64,000 nucleotides of DNA from an uncultured Parabacteroides sp. (GTDB lineage: Bacteria; Bacteroidota; Bacteroidia; Bacteroidales; Tannerellaceae), in assembly GCF_902493135.1 (NCBI RefSeq), contig NZ_CABUOD010000006.1, forward strand, positions 74,655 to 138,654, written 5' to 3'. Shown here piece after piece: positions 44,201 through 50,930 of this stretch. Within the stretch, counting starts at the first letter, position 1; every line of letters starts with the position of its first letter. The translations under genes and the position numbers were made by a program. The notes under the pieces were generated by a model. The model saw only the letters and a list, made by a program, of their open reading frames with translations. It was not told the origin of the DNA and made no database searches.

Positions 44201-44292
44201 TGATTATCGTGTCGGTGGTTATCAAGTATAGTGATTACTCCGGCGCAAATAGTTTGACGACTTATAAATCATCTTTAATTCAAGTAATGTAA
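41278..44292 (+). CDS. dnaE: DNA polymerase III alpha, C-terminal half, containing an intein
   Basis: 1004 residues as read, about 725 after intein removal. Residues 1-34 resemble a Hint block ('NPVQVLDCSVSDGY'). The catalytic motif 'ADVDIDFQSDRR' follows (Asp36 and Asp38 match the E. coli D401/D403 pair; Pro is replaced by Ala). The third catalytic Asp is in 'LLKNDCLGIKEL' (Asp197). Fingers follow ('FQFSSKGMTKFLMDM', 'NALYRPATLESGSAEKYL'). The conserved 'FNKSHATAYA' motif is interrupted after 'FNK' by a 279-residue intein. Beyond it come the rest of the fingers, a helix-hairpin-helix-like region and an OB-like domain ('RIVVCATVSEAEEKAYKD'). The extein parts match an active enzyme. Confidence 0.88.
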   Translation: MKIKHVSIKQETNPVQVLDCSVSDGYRQGPGGTLADVDIDFQSDRRQEVKEYLERRYNINGKQRVFSAGTLTTLKIKAAIKDVARVHRVPLNIVNYITSIFDDDKMTWTDLFKLAFTNKKVKKFITDYPQVIEDIRPLMGQPRSGSIHASAILITPEQKDGEEMECFDYTPLKKVDDVLVSELDGYSLDEVGLLKNDCLGIKELSKIQSTINECNRVYDAGLRFDDIVKGGLDDEKTYRLLSDGFTQNVFQFSSKGMTKFLMDMKPTNIHDLIAANALYRPATLESGSAEKYLLCKCGDVAPVYLWGTYNALKDSCGQLTFQESLIQIAREVGNFSMGDGVNLMKLISKKRIDKIHAMKEKFMQGAKERGCPKEDAVQIWDMIESGGSYLFNKCISGGETIYRPHGGRWKPTIGEMYRIRHDRQYARWTGHADLYSKYNRKGYGIGFSLNEDERLVKNRIEDIRYVGERPLYRITLEDGRTLDVTANHKHPTQRGEVRTDCLVAGEDYMYVNIGYIQQDTNYRFTDKGCLNDDMYHDNYGVGNYELNSRPGHSGFVEKPESEYVRLEYYRKHLMLEACARCGKRNCRLEVHHINGDHSQCGENFDNLTTLCASCHKKEHYRMGRRKMGEHGLYTELRKVVSVSYIGYGEVYDVEMSAPNHSFVTAGGMVTCNSHATAYAITSYTGAWLKANYPTAFYTVALQWADDKEIPALMSEMEQCSSAMIVPPDVNVSQAQFFTNYTTDEIFWSLTRIKMLGKKAVDCIIEERERNGTFLSIENFIFRIFRYKLKKYEFWDDPDNAEESTRVPVNARHVKNMVLAGCFDNIEKVKSVTDRYDILSRAARELGFELADKDFPDELISKHYFWSMQQIAVSGIGSIDYRRIFDSSDLKAKVKGKASYMELRRAFDSDNEGKRIVVCATVSEAEEKAYKDKMTGEQKKFAKITLQQNNDMMELVCWSDFLQNYPAPIGSLKNKVIIVSVVIKYSDYSGANSLTTYKSSLIQVM
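42457..43293 (+). mobile_element. HNH-type intein in the polymerase fingers domain
   Basis: 279 residues (394-672 of the host gene). It starts with Cys ('CISGGETIYRP', block A). Block B 'LDVTANHKHPT' carries the conserved Thr and His (about 485-488). An HNH homing endonuclease lies at about 578-625: 'CARCGKRNC', 'LEVHHINGDH', 'FDNLTTLCASCHKKEH'. Block F/G is 'VYDVEMSAPNHSFVTAGG' then 'MVTCN'. The +1 residue is Ser of the extein motif 'SHATAYA'. The penultimate residue is Cys rather than the usual His. Removing it rejoins the polymerase motif exactly, so splicing is expected. Confidence 0.92.
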
Positions 44293-44825
44293 TGCAACCT
44301 ACGATTATTGCCGTTGTGGGCGCTTCGGGTTCGGGCAAGACCTATCTGTCGAAGCTGCTCCAAGATGAATTGAATGTTTTTAGTATTATCAGCCATACGA
44401 CACGTCCCAAACGGGCGGACGAAACGCATGGAAAGGATTATTATTTTATCCGGAATATCCAGATTTTCCCGTTCTGCGATATGCTGACACATACCAAGTT
44501 TGGAGGGTATGAATATTTTGCATTGCGCGACCAGGTTCCTCCCGAAGGGTATTGTACATACGTTGTGGACGAAAGTGGTGTGCAGGCGTTGAAGAAACTT
44601 CACGGACATCGTTTCAGGATTGTTACGGTACTGGTGCGCAGTAACTATGAAACGTTGGTTGCCAGGGGCATCGACGAGGATCGGATTTTCCGGGACAGAA
44701 CCCGGAAGCAACTGCCGGAAGCCTTTTACGATTTCGTGATTGACAATGACGGTTCTTTGATGGAGTATGAAGAAACGATTCGTGACATGTATCAAAAAAT
44801 ACGTTTATGGCAGCCCCAAAAGTAG
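44292..44825 (+). CDS. Guanylate kinase-like nucleotide kinase
   Basis: 177 residues with P-loop 'AVVGASGSGKTYLSKLL' (about 7-23), followed by 'SHTTRPKRADETHGKDYYFI', the guanylate-kinase signature for GMP binding, and 'YEYFALRDQVP'. A C-terminal basic segment ('EDRIFRDRTRKQLP') fits the lid. It probably phosphorylates a (d)NMP to feed replication. The start overlaps the polymerase stop by one base, and the stop overlaps the exonuclease gene by 19 nt, so it is coupled to both. Confidence 0.75.
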   Translation: MQPTIIAVVGASGSGKTYLSKLLQDELNVFSIISHTTRPKRADETHGKDYYFIRNIQIFPFCDMLTHTKFGGYEYFALRDQVPPEGYCTYVVDESGVQALKKLHGHRFRIVTVLVRSNYETLVARGIDEDRIFRDRTRKQLPEAFYDFVIDNDGSLMEYEETIRDMYQKIRLWQPQK

Positions 44826-45580
44826 AACCGAAAATTTATACCGCCGTTGTCCTGGACTTTGAGACGGGCGGGCTGAACTGTGTAGACTGTGCCTGTACGC
44901 AGCTTGCTATGCAGGCTGTCCGGCTGGATAACTGGACGGTGCTGGAACGGTACGCGAAGTATATCGCTCCTTACCGGAAGCTGGATATAGGCGGCGCACC
45001 GAAACGCAAGGTACTTAAAACCCGTCAGGCTCTTGTTCAGGAAGAGGCCGGTATGTCGATGAAGTATGAACCGGTGGCATTGACTTATTCGGCTATTACG
45101 ATGGATATGCTTTATAACCAAGGGGTTGATTTGAAGGAAGTGGCGCAGGATGTGATTGAGTTCGGCAAACGTAATACCCTGTCGAAGGGACAACAATGTA
45201 AACCAATACTGATAGGTCAGAATATCACGTTTGACATCGGGTTTCTCCAACAATTGATAGCCTACGCCGGGCTGATGCCGGAATTTGAGAAGGTGTTTGC
45301 CGGAAAGGTGGATTTCTACGGGAATTTCCAACCGCACTACGTGGATACGATAGACCTCGGCAGGTTCGCTTTTGCCCATCTGCCGGATGTAACCTCGTAC
45401 AAGCTGGAGATACTTTCCGAGCGGCTCGGTATCGAGTTGGACGATGCGCACGATGCCGGAGCCGATGTGACCGCTACTTTAAATGTGGCGGCGGTCTGCT
45501 CTGCCCGGTTACGGCAGGAAGGTGGCGGGGATATTTGTATTCAGAAAAAGGAAAAGACACGTGCTCACTTTAAAATTTAA
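44807..45580 (+). CDS. DnaQ-like DEDDh 3'-5' exonuclease (polymerase proofreading)
   Basis: 257 residues. Exo I 'AVVLDFETGGLNCVDC' (about 14-29) has the D-x-E pair; Exo II 'ILIGQNITFDIGFL' (about 137-150) has the Asp; Exo III 'ELDDAHDAGADVTATL' (about 209-224) has the H-x4-D typical of the DEDDh class. An insertion of about 60 residues separates Exo I and II. It matches the epsilon subunit in role: proofreading for the polymerase, whose own PHP-like domain looks degraded. Last gene of the main replication operon. Confidence 0.85.
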   Translation: MAAPKVEPKIYTAVVLDFETGGLNCVDCACTQLAMQAVRLDNWTVLERYAKYIAPYRKLDIGGAPKRKVLKTRQALVQEEAGMSMKYEPVALTYSAITMDMLYNQGVDLKEVAQDVIEFGKRNTLSKGQQCKPILIGQNITFDIGFLQQLIAYAGLMPEFEKVFAGKVDFYGNFQPHYVDTIDLGRFAFAHLPDVTSYKLEILSERLGIELDDAHDAGADVTATLNVAAVCSARLRQEGGGDICIQKKEKTRAHFKI

Positions 45581-45668
45581 GTCTTGTGACTTTTTTATAT
45601 TTCTGTCTTCTCTTTCAGCAGAGAATATTATTTTTTTAATGTATAACTGATTGTATAATACTTACATA

Positions 45669-45947
45669 ATGGACGAACAACAGAAAACGGAAGATACGGT
45701 TGTCTTCAAGACCGACGACCGGATGACCTACGGAGCGATGAATTATGACGGTACGGAACTGATGGCCGTGATTTCGGGTTATGACCTGAACATTGCCTTT
45801 AACATGCGTACCATTAATTCACTGGCTGATGCAGAGGCCGCCGCCAACGCATTGGCCGATGTGTTTTATGAGGTTCTGATGGAGCAATTGATTGAAGAAA
45901 AGTCGTATCTGGTTAAACCCTCCGGGGGAGAAAAGACTATTCCGTGA
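45669..45947 (+). CDS. Small acidic hypothetical protein
   Basis: 92 residues from the ATG at 45669. The protein is acidic with a beta-rich start ('VVFKTDDRMTYGAMNYDG') and a helical end ('AEAAANALADVFYEVLMEQL'). It stands between the replication operon and the small terminase, and its stop is 61 nt upstream of the terminase start. No family recognised. An AT-rich 88-nt gap precedes it; no convincing promoter was found there. Confidence 0.6.
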   Translation: MDEQQKTEDTVVFKTDDRMTYGAMNYDGTELMAVISGYDLNIAFNMRTINSLADAEAAANALADVFYEVLMEQLIEEKSYLVKPSGGEKTIP

Positions 45948-46008
45948 TAAAGAAACATACAGTCTCTTATCTTATTTACAAGGGGCTGTTTCCGACGAAA
46001 GAATAATC

Positions 46009-46497
46009 ATGGAAGAACAAGAAAAAGATATAAAGCTGACAGATGCCGAAAAGGAATTTTGCGAGTTGTTCGTCAATGGGGACAAAGAATTTGCCGGGCA
46101 AGCAACGGCGTGCTACAGGGAGGTGTTTGGAGAAAATAAGAAAAACCTTTCCCTGGCTGCACGCCGTTTGCTTGCCAAATCGCATATAGCTTCTTGTATC
46201 AGTGAATTGCTGGAAGAACGGAAGATTGAAACGGAAGCTATTGCCGTAAAACTGCAAGTGGCTGAAACGCTGAAATCGGTGATGGCAGAAACCGCCAAGA
46301 ACGAGTATATCGACAAGTTCGGGGTTGCCCTTTCACCTGCGCCACTTAGGGCGGTTTCGGTGAATGCCGCAAAAGCATTGATGGAACTTTATCCTATCAA
46401 GCATTCGCAAGAGGATAAGAAGAAAGGCGACGGCGGCGGTAATATCATTTTTAATGTCGTTGTTCCTCAAACCCCACCGCCCCATGAAGAAGATTAG
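46009..46497 (+). CDS. terS: Terminase small subunit
   Basis: 162 residues from the ATG at 46009. The N-terminal half is the helix-turn-helix type domain of small terminases ('LTDAEKEFCELFVNG', 'GQATACYREVFGE', 'AARRLLAKSHIASCISELLE'), followed by an oligomerisation helix and 'LRAVSVNAAKALMELYPI'. The C-terminus has a GGG linker and a Pro-rich tail. It would recognise the packaging site and recruit the large subunit at 57842-59428, from which it is now separated by lysis genes and the 9-kb cargo. The frame is open 117 nt further upstream, but that would overlap the previous gene. Confidence 0.8.
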   Translation: MEEQEKDIKLTDAEKEFCELFVNGDKEFAGQATACYREVFGENKKNLSLAARRLLAKSHIASCISELLEERKIETEAIAVKLQVAETLKSVMAETAKNEYIDKFGVALSPAPLRAVSVNAAKALMELYPIKHSQEDKKKGDGGGNIIFNVVVPQTPPPHEED

Positions 46498-46633
46498 CAG
46501 GCGGAATATGGAGCGGATTATTTATATCGCTCTAATTATTATCCTGGTGATATTCGGGATATTCAAAGATAGCGCAGGGGCTGAAATGCTCATCCGGGCT
46601 GTTAAAGATGCTTTTTCGATTTTAATACAATAA
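46484..46633 (+). CDS. Very small membrane protein (49 aa), possible lysis component
   Basis: Begins MKKISRRN, overlapping the terminase stop by 14 nt. A single hydrophobic segment 'IIYIALIIILVIFGIF' (about residues 12-27) is preceded by four basic residues, so the N-terminus should face the cytoplasm. The C-terminal 20 residues are amphipathic. Position directly before a membrane/coiled-coil protein and a lysozyme suggests a pinholin-like or antiholin role. The evidence is topology and context only. Confidence 0.55.
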   Translation: MKKISRRNMERIIYIALIIILVIFGIFKDSAGAEMLIRAVKDAFSILIQ

Positions 46634-46639
46634 TTACTT

Positions 46640-46927
46640 ATGACTACAGTCAAAGATTTTTTTGCAGACAATTATCGCTCGCTGTTCGTGATATTCTCGT
46701 TTATCATCACGATTTACGTGCAGCATATCACTAACACTTCCCGAATTGCCGAACTGACAGACCGGTGTTCTACACTGGAAATTAAAATAGAAGACCAGTA
46801 CGAGAAGATAGACGCAATCAAGCTCGACAAGGCGGTATTCGAGGCCACGATGACGCAGTTCGTGTCCATTCAAGCCGACCTTCGGGAAATGCGCGGCGAT
46901 ATAAAGGAATTGCTGAAACAACGATGA
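46640..46927 (+). CDS. Membrane-anchored coiled-coil protein, possible holin or lysis regulator
   Basis: 95 residues. One membrane segment 'SLFVIFSFIITIYVQHI' (about 14-30) is followed by a coiled coil of about 60 residues ('IAELTDRCSTLEIKIEDQ' through 'MRGDIKELLKQR'). It overlaps the lysozyme gene by 4 nt (ATGA). One-TM-plus-coiled-coil proteins next to endolysins act as holins or lysis regulators in several phages. Alternatively it may be an accessory of the packaging complex. Not diagnostic. Confidence 0.6.
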   Translation: MTTVKDFFADNYRSLFVIFSFIITIYVQHITNTSRIAELTDRCSTLEIKIEDQYEKIDAIKLDKAVFEATMTQFVSIQADLREMRGDIKELLKQR

Positions 46928-47376
46928 AGGCTGCGTTCGGTATTGTTCTCTGGCTGGTGTCGTTGCCGGTGTTTTCCCAGTCGGTGTTTGAACAGTCGGT
47001 GGATTGTATCAAACGGTACGAGGGACTACATACAGCCCGGCATCATCCCTATGTGGGTTACGGACACAAGTTGGTGGCAAATGAAACGTTTACGGCTGAA
47101 ATGAGTGAGGTATGTGCGGATTCGTTGTTGCGTGCGGATTTATTACACCGATGTGCCGTATTCCGCAGTTTTGGACGGGATTCACTGCTTCTTGGCATAT
47201 TGGCTTATAATGTGGGTGAAACCCGCGTGATGAAAAGCCGGTTGGTAAAGAAACTCCGTAGCGGATGCCGGGATGTTTACCGGGAGTATGTCAGTTTCCG
47301 ACTGATAAAAGGAAAGGTGTCTGCGGTTTTGGAACGCAGGCGGAAAGAAGAGTTTAAGCTATTGTTTAATGATTAA
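46924..47376 (+). CDS. Exported endolysin (GH24 lysozyme-like)
   Basis: 150 residues. A signal sequence 'MKAAFGIVLWLVSLPVFSQS' opens the protein, so it may be exported by the host Sec system rather than released by a holin. The mature part begins with 'IKRYEGLHTARHHPYVGYGH', which matches the GH24 catalytic entry with the essential Glu (about residue 33), though the following D/T positions are altered. The C-terminus is basic. It would cleave host peptidoglycan. The neighbours are small membrane proteins and a spanin-like protein. Confidence 0.75.
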   Translation: MKAAFGIVLWLVSLPVFSQSVFEQSVDCIKRYEGLHTARHHPYVGYGHKLVANETFTAEMSEVCADSLLRADLLHRCAVFRSFGRDSLLLGILAYNVGETRVMKSRLVKKLRSGCRDVYREYVSFRLIKGKVSAVLERRRKEEFKLLFND

Positions 47377-47382
47377 AGAAGA

Positions 47383-47595
47383 ATGGTTATGATAGTGGAA
47401 GGTAGTCAGATTACTGTTATTCCCTCACCGGAATTGACCGAAATCCACCTGGATGGTTTGTTGGGTGAAACGGGTATTGTCCTGGAAGACCTGACAGATA
47501 GCGTAAGGAAATGCAAGGGGTACATGGTTTTGTTCCCCGAAATGTATAAAGATGAATTTGTCTGGTTTGTTCCTCAAAAGTCGGCTTATGAATAG
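47383..47595 (+). CDS. Small hypothetical protein in the lysis cluster
   Basis: 70 residues (alternative start at 47389). It is acidic and beta-rich ('VEGSQITVIPSPELTEIHLD', 'YMVLFPEMYKDEFVWFVP'); it could be a KOW- or SH3-like small barrel. It begins 6 nt after the lysozyme stop and overlaps the next gene by 8 nt, so it belongs to the lysis transcription unit. Function unknown. Confidence 0.5.
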   Translation: MVMIVEGSQITVIPSPELTEIHLDGLLGETGIVLEDLTDSVRKCKGYMVLFPEMYKDEFVWFVPQKSAYE

Positions 47596-48187
47596 AAGGA
47601 CAGGTGTATTATTGGTAGTCGTAGCGGCGCTCGCCGGTATGGTGTGGTTGCAGCAACGGAAGGTTGTCCGGTTGAAACAAGAACGGGACCGGCACGAACA
47701 AAACAGCGATGCCCTGCTCTCGGATTTAAAACGGTGGCAGGTGGATTCGGCAACCATGGCAACGGATGTGAAGACGCTCCGGTTAAGCATGGATGAATTG
47801 GAGCGTTACCGGGCTGATGACCTGGTAAAAATCAAACAGATGGGGGTTAAGATTAAGAACCTCGAAGCGGCTGCCAAACACCAGATTGAGATTGATGCCC
47901 CGATTCATGCTACGGTGCGTGATTCGGTGGTTATACGTGATTCAGTGGTTGTTCGTGTTCAAGCTGTGTCGATGATGAATCCTTTTATCCAGTTGCACGG
48001 GGTTATTGAACGGGATTCGCTGATCGGTTCGGTTCACCTTCCGGTAACGTTGAGGCAGGCCGTGTGGATTGAGTATAAACGACGGTGGTTGTTCTGGAAG
48101 AAGGTGAAGGCGGTGCATCAGGTTATCACAACGGATAACCCATACGTGGAAGTGAAGTATTCGGAATTTATTCATGTTCAAAAATAG
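47588..48187 (+). CDS. Membrane-anchored coiled-coil protein, possible spanin (DUF6549-like)
   Basis: 199 residues from the ATG at 47588. An N-terminal membrane segment 'GVLLVVVAALAGMVWL' (about 6-21) is followed by a coiled coil (about 25-100) and a beta-rich C-terminal domain with a charged 'DSVVIRDSVVVRV' repeat. This topology fits an inner-membrane spanin or a Bacteroidetes phage lysis protein of the DUF6549 type. It is the last gene before the AT-rich cargo. Confidence 0.6.
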   Translation: MNRRTGVLLVVVAALAGMVWLQQRKVVRLKQERDRHEQNSDALLSDLKRWQVDSATMATDVKTLRLSMDELERYRADDLVKIKQMGVKIKNLEAAAKHQIEIDAPIHATVRDSVVIRDSVVVRVQAVSMMNPFIQLHGVIERDSLIGSVHLPVTLRQAVWIEYKRRWLFWKKVKAVHQVITTDNPYVEVKYSEFIHVQK

Positions 48188-48279
48188 GTTATACAGAAGA
48201 ACACTTACCTTACTATATTGAAAGAGCAAAATATAGACTAAGTCCAAATTATCTTTTGGAAATAAAAAAATGCCGTCTA

Positions 48280-48311
48280 TTTCCCTATATATTAAAAAGT
48301 TACTATCTTTG
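48280..48311 (+). promoter_or_regulatory. Promoter of the AT-rich cargo operon
   Basis: TTTC (48280-48283), 20 nt, then TATCTTTG (48304-48311): -33/-7 Bacteroidetes promoter with one mismatch in the -33. It lies 48 nt before the first cargo gene, within the 171-nt gap after the lysis genes. Confidence 0.8.
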
Positions 48312-48314
48312 CAA
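48298..48314 (+). repeat. 17-nt inverted repeat, left copy (cargo boundary)
   Basis: AGTTACTATCTTTGCAA, identical to the reverse complement of 57281-57297. Includes the -7 promoter element of the cargo operon. Either shared promoter sequence or a trace of how the block was acquired. Confidence 0.65.
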
Positions 48315-48358
48315 AAAATATCTGGTGTTAAACATTCTAATACGCTATTTAAACATAA

Positions 48359-49009
48359 ATGCTTGTTATTGAAGATATTGAAAAATGCTTTGGTGATGTG
48401 TCTGTATTATCTGGTGTGAATATATCGATAGAGAATGGACAGGTCTATACTTTAACTGGAGGAAACGGGTCTGGGAAAACGACACTTTTGAACATTATTT
48501 CAGGGTTCGTGAAACCAACAAAAGGTTCCATCTCTTTTAAAGGGTGTAATCTTATCGGTCTCAGTCCTTATAAAATAAATCGTATGGGTATTGGGCGTAC
48601 TTTTCAAGATTTACGTTTGGCTATGCAAATGACAGTTAAGGAAAACGTGATGTTGTCGCTGGAAAAAAGAATGTTTGAAAGACTGTCTTCCAAACAACTT
48701 TCCAAAGTAGATGAGATATTAGAGAAGATGTCTTTGACTGATAAAGCCAATGAACTTGCAGGAGAAATATCTTATGGACAACAGAAATTGTTAACTCTTG
48801 CATGTTTGTTGGCTAATGATGCCGAATTATTACTTATTGATGAGCCAGTAGCAGGCATTGATAAAAATAATTTCACAAAAATAGTTGACATTATATTGGA
48901 ATCAAAGCAAATAGGTAAAACTATCATTCAAATTGAGCATCATCCCCAATATATAGCTGCAACCAGTGATGTGATTTTACACATGGAGAAAGGGAAGATA
49001 GTATGTTAA
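48359..49009 (+). CDS. ABC transporter ATPase, LivG-like
   Basis: 216 residues, a complete small ABC ATPase. Walker A 'TGGNGSGKTTLLNI' (about 32-45), Q-loop 'GIGRTFQDLRLAMQMTVKEN' (the Liv-type 'RTFQ' phrase), signature 'ISYGQQKLLTLA' (about 137-148), Walker B 'LLLIDEPVAGIDKN' (about 157-170) and switch His in 'IIQIEHH'. The 'GRTFQ' and 'GIDK' phrases place it in the branched-chain amino-acid / urea-type importer family. It overlaps the next gene by 7 nt. First gene of the cargo, in a stretch that is clearly more AT-rich than the phage genes on either side. Confidence 0.9.
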   Translation: MLVIEDIEKCFGDVSVLSGVNISIENGQVYTLTGGNGSGKTTLLNIISGFVKPTKGSISFKGCNLIGLSPYKINRMGIGRTFQDLRLAMQMTVKENVMLSLEKRMFERLSSKQLSKVDEILEKMSLTDKANELAGEISYGQQKLLTLACLLANDAELLLIDEPVAGIDKNNFTKIVDIILESKQIGKTIIQIEHHPQYIAATSDVILHMEKGKIVC

Positions 49010-49671
49010 CAGTACAGCATTTAACTACGGGTTATGGTAAGAAACAAGTACTGACGGATGTGTCTTTCCATATAAATGCAGGCGAAATAGCTTTGCTTAC
49101 AGGAGGAAATGGTTCGGGGAAGAGTACTGTATTAAAATCAATTTACGGTCTTTTATCTCCTTGGCAAAATGGAGGTCGTTTGAGAGGTAAAATCCTCTTT
49201 GAGGATAATGATATAACTAGCATACATCCCTACAAATTACTGAAATTAGGGATTGCATATATGCCGCAAAAGAAAAATGTGTTTGAAGATTTCACTGCAG
49301 AAGAAAATTTACTAACTGCGGCTAGTATCTATAGCAAGGGGGATGCTAAGCAAAGGATTAAACATGTTATGCAAAATATACCACGTCTTGCTGAATTGCG
49401 AAAAAGATCCCCTTTTTCAATGAGCGGTGGAGAAAGACAATTACTGGCGTTTGGATGTGCTATGCTTCATTTGCCTAAGCTGATGCTTTTGGACGAACCT
49501 TTTGCGGGAGTGGATGAAAAATATTCCAGATTATTACTTGCTATCATTAGACATCTTTATAACGAAGGTATAACTTTTCTTATTATAGAACATAAAAAGT
49601 TTTTGTTTGAAGTTGTAGACTATCGGATAATAGAGTTGGAATTAGGAGAAATTAAACACGAAAAAATATGA
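49003..49671 (+). CDS. ABC transporter ATPase, LivF-like
   Basis: 222 residues. Walker A 'TGGNGSGKSTVLKS' (about 33-46), Q-loop 'GIAYMPQKKNVFEDFTAEEN' (the 'MPQ...NVF..FT' phrase is Liv-type), signature 'FSMSGGERQLLAFG' (about 142-155), Walker B 'LMLLDEPFAGVDEK' (about 162-175) and switch His 'FLIIEHK'. It pairs with the upstream ATPase to form the nucleotide-binding heterodimer. It overlaps the downstream lipoprotein gene by 4 nt (ATGA). Confidence 0.9.
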   Translation: MLTVQHLTTGYGKKQVLTDVSFHINAGEIALLTGGNGSGKSTVLKSIYGLLSPWQNGGRLRGKILFEDNDITSIHPYKLLKLGIAYMPQKKNVFEDFTAEENLLTAASIYSKGDAKQRIKHVMQNIPRLAELRKRSPFSMSGGERQLLAFGCAMLHLPKLMLLDEPFAGVDEKYSRLLLAIIRHLYNEGITFLIIEHKKFLFEVVDYRIIELELGEIKHEKI

Positions 49672-50765
49672 AAAAAAATCTTTTTACATTAGTGATATTC
49701 TCTTTTTTAACATGCTTTTTTTCATGTAAAGAAGATGATTCAATTAAAATAGGAGTAATATTGCCTTTAACAGGTGCAGCTTCTGAAATTGGCAACAATA
49801 TTCTTGATGGTATCATAATATCCTCAGAATATTATGATAGCATTTCTTCTAAAAAGTTTAGCTTGATCATAGAGGACAGCAAATTAGATGCGAAACAGGC
49901 TATTTCTGCAGCTAATAAATTAATAACAGTTGATAAAGTAAAAGCCATAATAGGATTAGCTTCATCTACAGAGGCATTAGCAGTAGCACCTATTTGTGAA
50001 AAGAATAAAATACCAATGATTTCCTCTACGGCATCTACGCCTTTATTGTCAACAGCAGGTGACTATGTTTTTAGAATTTATCCCTCCGATGTTTATGATG
50101 GTAAAATCTTAGCAAATTTTGCCAACGAGATTAAAAAACTTAAAACTGTCTCCATTTTATATTTAAATAATGATTTTGGAGTAGGATTGAAAAATAATTT
50201 TATAACTAATTATATTAATGGTGGAGGTAAAGTAGAGCAAGTAGAAACCTTTTTGCCCAATGATATAGATTTCAAAACCCAATTAACAAAAATTAAAAAC
50301 AAAAATTCAGATGCCCTATTGGTTATAGCGATAGATATGCAATATTTGAATATAATTAAACAAATTAGAGAACTCAATATTAAATCTCAAATATTAGCTC
50401 CTGTAACATTTGATAATCCTATATTGGTAGAAAAATTAGGTAATGCTGCAGATAATATAGTTTATTCCAGACCTAAATATACCACAGACCAAAAAACTTC
50501 GCAAGAAAAAATATTTAAGGAAAAGTATTTCGAACTAAGGAATTCTGCACCTCCTCTTCTTACTGCATTAGGATATGATACTTATTATATACTATGCGAG
50601 GCTATGAGAAAAGTTGATTTTAACCAGCAAATGATTAAAGAACAATTATATAAAACCAATTGTGATGGAGTTTCCGGAAAAATCAAATTTGATGAAAATG
50701 GAGATATAATTCCTGAAATAGAGCTTATGATAATAAAAGATACTAAATCAACTGTATATGAATAA
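49668..50765 (+). CDS. Lipoprotein substrate-binding protein, LivK-like
   Basis: 365 residues. The N-terminus is a lipoprotein signal, 'FSFLTCFFSCKEDDS', with Cys20 as the likely lipidated residue. The type I periplasmic-binding fold follows: 'IKIGVILPLTGAASEIGNNI' (about 26-45), 'KVKAIIGLASSTEALAVAPI', 'KIPMISSTASTPLL' and 'LNNDFGVGLK'. The ligand cannot be read from sequence. After the Cys, K-E-D-D resembles the lipoprotein export signal of Bacteroidetes, so the receptor might be exposed on the cell surface, which would be unusual for an importer receptor. It overlaps the 55-aa gene by 8 nt. Confidence 0.88.
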   Translation: MKKNLFTLVIFSFLTCFFSCKEDDSIKIGVILPLTGAASEIGNNILDGIIISSEYYDSISSKKFSLIIEDSKLDAKQAISAANKLITVDKVKAIIGLASSTEALAVAPICEKNKIPMISSTASTPLLSTAGDYVFRIYPSDVYDGKILANFANEIKKLKTVSILYLNNDFGVGLKNNFITNYINGGGKVEQVETFLPNDIDFKTQLTKIKNKNSDALLVIAIDMQYLNIIKQIRELNIKSQILAPVTFDNPILVEKLGNAADNIVYSRPKYTTDQKTSQEKIFKEKYFELRNSAPPLLTALGYDTYYILCEAMRKVDFNQQMIKEQLYKTNCDGVSGKIKFDENGDIIPEIELMIIKDTKSTVYE

Positions 50766-50925
50766 AGATTGTAAAACTAAGACAAAGGAAGAGCAGAAAA
50801 AATTGTCTGCTTTAATCGAGAAGCTAAAAAAAGAGTGGAATATTGACGAGATGGCTAAAAGAGGTGCTTTTTTTATTAATAATCCAGAAAGCCTTTTAGA
50901 TGCAAAATTAATTAGTCAGAAATAG
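50758..50925 (+). CDS. 55-residue small protein between receptor and radical SAM enzyme
   Basis: Starts at ATG 50758 inside the receptor gene and stops at TAG 50925, 5 nt before the radical SAM start. It is Lys/Glu-rich and helical (about residues 9-35, 'EEQKKLSALIEKLKKEW') with a distinct C-terminal tail 'GAFFINNPESLLDAKL' and a single Cys at position 5. Tight overlap with both neighbours supports translation. A short helical leader followed by a different tail, next to a radical SAM enzyme, is the shape of a RiPP precursor, but it has no repeat, no GG cleavage site and no Cys-rich core, so this is only a hypothesis. It could also be a small regulatory subunit. Confidence 0.6.
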   Translation: MNKDCKTKTKEEQKKLSALIEKLKKEWNIDEMAKRGAFFINNPESLLDAKLISQK

Positions 50926-50930
50926 GACGC

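Noticed and set aside
41278..44292. Polymerase halves as a pseudogene
   Set aside because: Both halves have intact frames, catalytic residues and coupled starts, and the intein removes cleanly, so decay is unlikely.
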